Below, piece after piece: positions 55,201 to 64,000 of a stretch of DNA of 64,000 bases. The notes below the pieces were generated by a model. The model was not told where the DNA came from. It searched no databases and saw only the letters and a list, made by a program, of their open reading frames with translations. The DNA comes from Hygrophila difformis (taxonomy: Eukaryota > Streptophyta > Magnoliopsida > Lamiales > Acanthaceae), in NCBI GenBank assembly GCA_030278955.1, contig JAOANR010000014.1:13394068-13458067 (forward strand), written 5' to 3'. Both the position numbers and the translations under genes were made by a program. Position 1 is the stretch's first letter. Each line of letters begins with the position of its first letter.

Positions 55201-58200
55201 TTTTTTTATTTATAATCAAAGGAAAATAACTTAAAATGGTGATTATTATTAAGGGAAGACAGGAGTGGGGAACTTGGGGGTATGTTTATGGGATTGCAAA
55301 GTCAAAAGGCTCCACTTTGATGTTTGCTCAAGTGGAATGCTGATTCAGATGCCATCATGCTGGGTAGATTCTTGGCAGCTCCTGGGACCTCGAATCCCAG
55401 ACGTGGGTCGAGGGAGTTTAGTACCCCTTCCGGAACACGGGTGCCTGGAGCACCAAAAGGTATGAAGGTCTCTGTTTGTGTGTTTTTTTAGAGTATATCA
55501 TGATGATTATTGAAAATTAATTTCCTTTGCAATAATTAATGCTTCATATCTTGATGACAATTATCAATGATGCACACGTCTCTGTATTTTATTCTCATCT
55601 CTATAAATGTAATTAGTAATGTTGCATTTTAGCGGCACGCAACATGGATTCAAATGCTTAATAATTTTTGTTTGTAACCTTAAGCAAAAAAATAAAAAAT
55701 AAAACATCACTTGATCAAATACGTTTTGCTTTCATGCCTTCCATTCAAAAAATTATGATGTTTCAATATTATATTTAATGAATAATGCAAGTCACTGCAC
55801 TCAATTCTAAAAACTTTTCAAAGTCAATAATATTATGTGTATCCCACTAAGGTTTGAAGCCAGCAGAATAAAGTGGCCTAGTAAAATACTAGCCCATATT
55901 TGTTTGATTTATTACCAAGTGGGAAATTTCATTTTATTTTATTTTTGGAGGCTAATAATTCTTCTTGTCCCAAACCAAAAAAAACGTAAAATAAACCCCC
56001 CACCGCAAAGATGCTTGTATTTATGCATATTGGAATATTGGATTTTTTTTTTTAATTGTTAATGCCTTGTGGAAGAAAAAAGACAAAAATCCCAATAAGT
56101 TTAGTTAAATCCCATTTGAAGAAAAATAAAGGAAGAAACAGTGTTTGCCAGCTAATATATACAAAGGGTTGAATCCCCCACTTTTCCAAAGGTTGAATAA
56201 TTGGAATTTTGACTTTAGGAAGCTTCAAATTGATTTTTTAATTAGTAGTAGTAGTAATTGAAATTTGGAATAAGTATAATAAAAGATACCCCAACAAAAA
56301 CCTAATCACAAGGCTCTGTCCCATGGAGTGGTTTGAGGTTTGCGCCATTGACTTTAATGGATTTTATATTTATATATAATACTAATATTTTGATAAAAGT
56401 AAAATAAATTGGCAGATATTTCTCGATTACTCCAACTGATGTCACAATAAATGTGTGGTAATTGAAGGCAGAAAATTTTTGTTCAACAGATGCAAACGTT
56501 ATTTTCAGAGGTGACGTGAAGCTTGTTAGAATGCCATAAATAGAAGAGTACCTGCTATTTTTCTGGGCAATCAATAGTGTGCACTTCATGACCAATACGT
56601 TTATATCTTTATCAAATTAATTCAAATTTTTAAAAAAAAAAAAACTGTTCGATCAATCCAAGATTTTTTCTGGTCAGATTTGATTTTTTAATAGTACGTG
56701 TACCTTTTAGAGTAGGGTGATTTGCCAACCACTCATTATATGTAGTAGTTTTTGTGTTTTATTATCCTTGGTACTTACTCCCTTCGTATAATTGATCTAT
56801 TTGCATAGTAATTACTTCGTCCGTCCCACTTAATTTGTCTTGTTTCACTTTTGCATACAATCCAATGCACTTTTTCAACCGGTAATATCTCAAAATGTGT
56901 ACAACAAAAAATTATGTAAAATATATATTCTAAAACTACATGAGTATACGATTCTAACAAGACCAAACTTGACTATTTTTTCAAAATATATACATGCAAT
57001 AAAATCAAGTCAAAGTAGAACAATAAACAGTGTCAAAAAGTCAAACAGGACATGTTAGCTGGGACGGAGGGAGTACTATTTATTATGTAATTTTAATCAA
57101 TTTTTTTAGCATAGTTATCTATATAATAAATTGTGAATATTTTTTGGCATGTGCAGACTGTATTGCCCTTATTAAATATACTTGATTCTTTCTTAATTTT
57201 AAGGGTTATACAGTAATTATGCCTTAGGTTTCCACATAAATGCTGATTAATCATCCAGAAACGTACAGTCATCCAAAATAATTACACGTCAGCGCTGAAT
57301 CATCCTACATGCCACGTGATCAATCTTTTAAATATTCTATATTTAGATAATAAATCTATTTGTTAGGATAAGAAAATCTTGAGAAAATCTTTCCATATAT
57401 TTTAAAAATATATATAAATTAAAAATAAATTATAATATATTTGATATTTATGACAAATTTAGTTAAACCAATATATTATAAATTCTTTAATTGAATAAGT
57501 AATTTTTTTTCAAATATATATTATATTATTTATATTAGAATTCAAGTCTAGAATATTAACCTAATCAATATAATAAAATAAAAAATGTGTAGTTTGAGTT
57601 TGAACACACCTTTGACGACTCACATAGGTGTCAATATTTATCAAAAAATAATAATATAAAAAATTAATAATAATAATCTTTTTAAGTAATTTATCCAAAT
57701 ATATATAGTTAATAAGAAATTATAATCCGTTATAAAAAATTTAATCAAAATTCAATCCTGATTTTTTTGTATAAGGTTTAATTTTAAATATATTTTTATC
57801 ATAAAAATAATTTTAATAAAAAAATAATATAAAGAAAAATAATTATTGAAAAAATATTTTTTCTTATGAACATAATCCAGAATTTTGCATTTTTTTTAGT
57901 TTCTCAAAAAGGTCAAAAATTTTATTAGTCGATTTTGCGATGTCATTTGCTGATATATTGTCAAGAAAAAAAATGAAAACCTGAAGTGTTAATTATATAA
58001 CTATAGAACAAAGCCCTTCTGTGTATCGAAGCGTGCATAACATTAAAAACATGCATAATACTTTTAATGATGTGCCAAAAATGTATTCGCTTATATATTA
58101 TTACTAAGGAAAATAAGAAGACAATCATTCTATGATAGTTGAAAAACTATTAATTTTGTTGAAATTGTAAGTATAAAAAGTGGATACTTTTTTCTTTAAT

Positions 58201-60737
58201 TGTAGTAACTTATTTCTCCACTAATGTTATATTCAATTATCAATCACACATTTTTGGATTCATTCTCCACAGTTAAATCATCTTCATATTAAGATAAATG
58301 ATTAATATAATGAAGTATGATAGTTTGAATTCATTCAATAACAACAAATATGATTGGAGAATCATTGTGAATGTGATTAATATACGGGACAATTACAATA
58401 TATAAGTAAATAAATAAATCAAATGCCATACATATTCTTATTGAATGTCAATATGACTATATACTAATTTCATACATAATCACCTCCACATAAATAGGTT
58501 TTATACTACAATATTTATATAATGATAGTGTGGAATTAATTCTCTTCTATCATTTCTGTTCCTATTTGAATTTGATTGCTCATACCCCATTCAGTGTGAT
58601 TGTACCAATTTTAGGTGATTGTTAGTATTTTCTTATGATGCCCAAGAAATTTTCCTTTAGTAACATAATAATATTTTTCTTCATATTTTATTGTATACTT
58701 TGTCTATTTATGTTGTGTGGGGCTATGAGTTATGAGGTTTAGTTTTACAATTAGTTGGTCTTGGTTGTCTTTGAACACAAGTTAGTTGTTTGCTTTTTTC
58801 TTACCTTTATTTTGATTATATTTATTGGCAATTTTTTAGGTCAGTGACTGTATATGAATGTGGGAACTTGAAAATAAAAAAATTCTGCTAGCCTGAGAAA
58901 GTGATTTCATAGAAAATTTAACGTTATGAAACTGATTGTATAGAATGATGAACAATTATATAATGGGGATAACCTAATGATTACCACCAGTATATATAGG
59001 TTGTAGTTATAGCCAAAAGGATTGAGATTTTTCGATTTCTTACCAACTAAGAACTTATTTTCTAATATTTAATTTCTAGGTCTTCTAAATAATGGTTTGT
59101 ATAATATAATTAATTGAATCCATCCCTCCTACTATCTTATTGAAATTGCGGAGATTCGTACTCATGGTTTATAATAGTCTGGTTTATTGAAATTGGTGGA
59201 GCAAGATATACATATAGAAATTGAGGTTGATTATCTTGAGGTAATGAACTGATTATTTTTTTGTCGCATGTTTTATGATCAAATTGATAAAGATTCTTAT
59301 GGTTTCCTACGCCTATGTTATGAATTTAAAATAAGCAAACTTTATGCACAAATAATAATAAAACCACAAACACTTGATTTTATTTGGAAAAAAACACCGC
59401 CCGCGAAGCGCGGGTCAAAATTCTAGTATAAGATAAAACATAATCAAGTGAGATCTTGTTAGATTCATCTAGTCAAATAATTTTATAATATTATTCTTTT
59501 ATAATTTTTACTTATGTATAGTTTGAGTTATTGACATTTAAAAATATGTATTGAACTTGCATAAAATGCAGAATGAGTGCATTTAAAAGAGAACAGGGGA
59601 AGTATTTGTCAATGATAAAAGTAGTTTCGGAGTTCAAATCATACGAATTACAAAAAAAAATAAAGAAAAAAATATAGGAGACGGGGTAGATAATTGAACT
59701 CCAATCGAATGAACTTGATCAATAGATCAAGTCATCATCCCCTGCAATCTTAATCTTAAATTATTATATGCTCTCCATTCTTTTTTTGGGTAAACAGTGA
59801 CGCACAAGCGTCGGCAAAGGGGAAAACTAAAAAATCTACAGAAAGGAGGTAAGACAGAGCTAAAGAAAATCAAACACAAGGAACTACAGCCTTTGGAACC
59901 ATATGCCATCATAATCCGCCGCCAGACAAGCCCTTACCTCATCCGGCGGAAAAGCCCAAGTCATAAAAAAATCCTCCGAGCGAGCCCCTCGTTTGGCCAA
60001 GGAGTCCGCAACTGAGTTACCTTCTCGGAGAATATGATGCCACACATAGCCAGGACGCTCCAAACACAAATCCTTGATAAGACGAAGCAAAGGAAAAAGA
60101 ACATGAGACCTATCCACCTCCTGATTCATCAATTGGAGGCCAACCAAAGAATCCGTGAAACAATGAGCATGAGCAACACCAAGAGCATGAAGTCGCTTCA
60201 TGCCATTCCATATACCATGGAGTTTGGCCACAATATTGGATGTGAATCCCACAAATCCCGAACAACCCTCGACCCAATGGCCATCTCCCGTACGGATAAC
60301 ACAACCGAACCCTGCTAGCCCCGGATTACCCAGGGAACTCTCATCCACATGTAGCAATACACCTTGCCGAGCTTCTGAATTCCAATGAACTAACCGATCA
60401 TCACTAGCGCAGGAGGATCGAGCAAAGACACGATCAAAGGCCTGACCTTGCCACAAAGCATTGCGGACCGCCTCATCTACATTAGCAATCTTCCCCTGGA
60501 AACAGCAAGCATTTCGACCTCGCCAAATGCTCCAAAGCGCTGCCCACTGGACCCCCTCCACTGTCGACTAAGCTGGCGCAATTCGAAGCCACCCTCTGCT
60601 TGTAACATCCGCCCCCCGAACACCATGAGCAAAGCCCAGATTGCGCCACACTGCCGCCGCCCACGGACAGGTAAAAAATAGATGAAACAAATCCTCATCG
60701 CCTTGTCCACAGATCGTATGCTCTCCATTCTTTAGTC

Positions 60738-60821
<84 letters not shown>

Positions 60822-63800
60822 TGTTTAATTACACGTTACATGACTGATTTATGGTAATTGTAATGATTGATTTACACGTTTTGCATTTTATAAATCTCCC
60901 CCTCTTTTGGCCTTCTGTTTTCGTCTTTATTTTTATTTTATTTTCTTTTTTGTTAAACGTCTATATAGGCTATGAAAGAAATTGTGAAAGTCCATGACAT
61001 ACAAATTACAATAAGATAAAGGGAATGATGGAAGGCGGATTGAGAATAAAACCCCCAATATGAATATTGAAAATTATAGGACTCGACCACTAGACGTCTA
61101 GGCCCAGTCCCATTCCTTAGTTTTCATCTTTATTAATTCCATTGCTTGTTTTGTTAAAAAATAAAAATTAATAAAAAATAAAATAAAATTTATTGTGGGT
61201 GGGTTTAGTATAACAAATTTAGGCCATGCAACCCAACATGAAAATCTCACCAAAACAAACCCAAATTGAAGCAAAACTAACACTAGAAAAATTCAATTTG
61301 ACCCGATTATGACTTAAATAATTCGAATAATTTTGAGTTTTTGACTTGAGTTTTTTAATATAGTATATTAATAGTTTTATTAAAAAAAAATTAAAAGTGA
61401 TTGACTTGATTAATTTATGTTGGATCCAAGTTGGGCAAAGCCAATTGCCAACCCATTTATATCCCTTAGCTTGATTCATCACAATTTCGTAAAGTCAATT
61501 TCATGTCCTTAAAGTCTTGCTTTGTTTTTAAAAGTTAGGAGAAATGCTTTATAGTTTACACAAAGACATTTACGTCGTGTTTGTCCATTAAAAAATGAGT
61601 AGAAAATAGACAGTAAGTAGTAAATTTATGAGAGTGATATACTGATATCCCTCCATTTTTTCTTCTTTTCTGTCTCAATTCAACCCATTGTTTTAAGTAT
61701 CCTCGAAATTTTCGAAATTTCGGATTTCGGGACATCCCGAAGCGAAATTTCACATGCAATATTTTTTTGCAAAATTTTCATCAAAATTTCACCCGAAATC
61801 CGAAATTTCCCGAAATTTGACCAAAATTTCCCGAATTTTTTAAAAAAAAATTATTTTTTTTTTTCAAAATTTTAAAAATATACTTCTATTTTTTCAAAAA
61901 AATTAAAAATTACAATTTATGTTTCAACCCATATTGATGATGTCATCCAATTAACTTGTTTATCAATTTTAAGTCTCTTATCAATCAACACGGTGTATGA
62001 TATCAATAATATTACTAGAATATTATATCATTAAATGAGTATTTTAGCATATTACTAATTTATATAGCAACAGAGATCATGAATTTTGAAATATCTTCAT
62101 TTTCATCATCTCAGAAACTCAAATTAGTTTTTTCAAAAAATTACAAATATCTCCGAAATTTCCTTCGAAATTTCAAATATCTTCAAAATTTTCCTAAATT
62201 TATATGTCCGATATAGATACCGAAACCAATATTTAAAACCTTGATTCAACCTCCCAAAGAACATAGCACTGTTTCATAGTATATAATTTCTTACTTTTTT
62301 TTTCGTTATCTTAGTAACTCCGAAATTTTATAATATGATTACTAATAAAACAAGACGAAAGAAATAGTACTATTACTACTATACATATATATATTGAAGA
62401 AAATTTTGAATAATATGGGTTAATTAATTTTAAATATTTTTTTATTTATGTGTGTACACTTTTTCTATTTATATAATTTTTAGCAATTTTCATGTCTATG
62501 ATTGGAGGATTAAATTAGTATTTACCGTAATTATTTACTTCATATGTTAGCACTGTTAAATAATAGTACTTCTATTAGTTATGAAATAGGGTCAGAAACC
62601 TTTAAATATAATATAATTGTCTTCAGCACGTTGTCTGAATCGTTTCCATGGCTAATTTTAATGCTTCAAAAATAGCTTTGTAAAGCCAAAATAACTCTGC
62701 GACATATACGCCCTAAATAAATACTTCTATTTTATTACACATTTTATAATATAAACGAACTAACGGTCAAATTATAACGAAACAACCAAAATCAAACATC
62801 AATTTATTGTCAAACATGTTTAAATGCCCATTCAAGTGAATTAGTGATTTACGACCACTTCCAGAAGATCTATTCTTTGTAATTTTCTTTTGTTTGATAA
62901 ACATTGATACCGGGTATTGGCAAATGACGGTGGAAGAATCGAACCACAATCATAAGATTGGAAGTCAGGGAACTTAACCATTAGGTCAAATAATCATTCC
63001 GTTAGTAAATTTTATTTTAATTATTAAAAGAATGATTTTTAGAAGAAAAAAAAATGACACGTTTAAATTCAGATCCATTAAAAAAAATCCAAATATAATA
63101 ACTAAAGATATAATATTCAGAAACAGAAAATGTATCGTCCATAAACAAATAATATCAAATCATAAATTGCATAAAAAAACTTAAAAACATAAAGTTGAAC
63201 CACACTAAAAATACGGTATGGTTCCTGTACTGACAATTAATTTGTCTGTATATGCTAAATGATGTCCACGCTATGAAAAATAATGTTAGCTCCAAGAAAA
63301 ATAATATTGCTTATTTTATAATATTCATCATTTTTTCATTTGCACACATCATTTCACACAGTCATTATTTTTCATTGCTCTGACATTATTTTTCTATGCG
63401 TATCCATCATTCCATTTTTGCCAGTATGTGCTGTTGACAGCACACAAGCCTCACCCCTAAAAATATAATACGGAGTAATAAATATTCTGGATATTTGTTT
63501 TTTTTTTCCATATACCGGGTATCCTTAGGTGGATTTGATGAGCATTAAATTCTGCATACATTAAATTTAGACTCGAACCCGAGATATTTGCATAAGCTGT
63601 CAGAAACACCATAACACCTAGGTCAACTGCGTCCATAACACCCAGGTCAACTGCGTTTATTTTTGGGTATTGAATTGTCCATATTATTACTCAAGTTTTC
63701 AACTAATTATAAATGGAGTTAGATGATTTATTAAAATGTGATATTCATTCATTTTCCTTTCATAAAAAATATTACTACTCTTATTTTTGAGTTAGCTAGG

Positions 63801-64000
63801 AGATCTGCATGTAATCTTTCAGTCATACTAATTAATACTCCCGCGAAGTTTGACCCTTTTCTTTTGGTCACGGTAATTTAGATAGTGGGGTTTAGTAGTT
63901 AAGGTGGTGTGAGTGTTTGTATTTAAGATTCTAATAAATTTTGATACTGGTTATTATTTAACTTTGACTTAATGATATCGTAATGATGTAATTAGAGAAA

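Overview
This is a window of plant nuclear DNA, most likely from a eudicot (asterid or Lamiales affinity is only a guess). The genes are interrupted by AT-rich GT-AG introns. Their products belong to plant families (an At3g17950-like protein, a SIAMESE-RELATED CDK inhibitor, a POLTERGEIST-like PP2C, ALG10). The intergenic DNA is AT-rich and packed with typical plant transposable elements. There is no bacterial, phage or organellar gene organisation.

Left gene island (about 4.6-16.7 kb): four genes, all on the minus strand. They are an At3g17950-like protein (3 exons, 218 aa), a conserved plant protein of unknown function whose C-terminal half resembles single-strand-annealing proteins (5 exons, 282 aa), a WDR44-like WD40 protein (6 exons, 988 aa), and an intronless SIAMESE-RELATED cyclin-dependent kinase inhibitor (143 aa). 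I assembled the exon chains by hand from splice sites and reading-frame continuity, and all phases close.

Central transposon block (about 17-45 kb): a LINE 3' fragment; several MITEs; a Mutator-type element with 9-bp target duplications and a CAGCGACAT-rich interior; a 4.4-kb CACTA element (20814-25257) whose transposase has lost its core; and an 8.5-kb LTR retrotransposon (26716-35194) with gag and protease but no reverse transcriptase or integrase, which landed inside a large inverted-repeat MITE. These are followed by a small Helitron, a LINE ORF1 pseudogene without ORF2, and a 3.9-kb probable Mutator-like element (41094-45025) full of imperfect tandem repeats.

Right gene island (about 45-54.5 kb): ALG10, the ER alpha-1,2-glucosyltransferase that adds the last glucose to the N-glycan precursor (8 exons, plus strand, 507 aa), faces a POLTERGEIST-like protein phosphatase 2C (3 exons, minus strand, 643 aa). 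The two genes converge across 2.1 kb of non-coding DNA.

Right flank (about 54.5-64 kb): more Stowaway-like MITEs, a second Helitron (57118-59426) that split one of those MITEs, a 5'-truncated LINE with a 17-bp target duplication, an ATT microsatellite, a hAT-type MITE and degraded tRNA-derived SINEs.

The six host genes share no evident pathway. I found no CRISPR array, no intact tRNA or rRNA gene, and nothing I would defend as a new multi-gene system. The most novel coding signal is the annealing-protein-like gene at 8791-11230. The most informative structural signals are the nested insertions with reconstructible empty sites.
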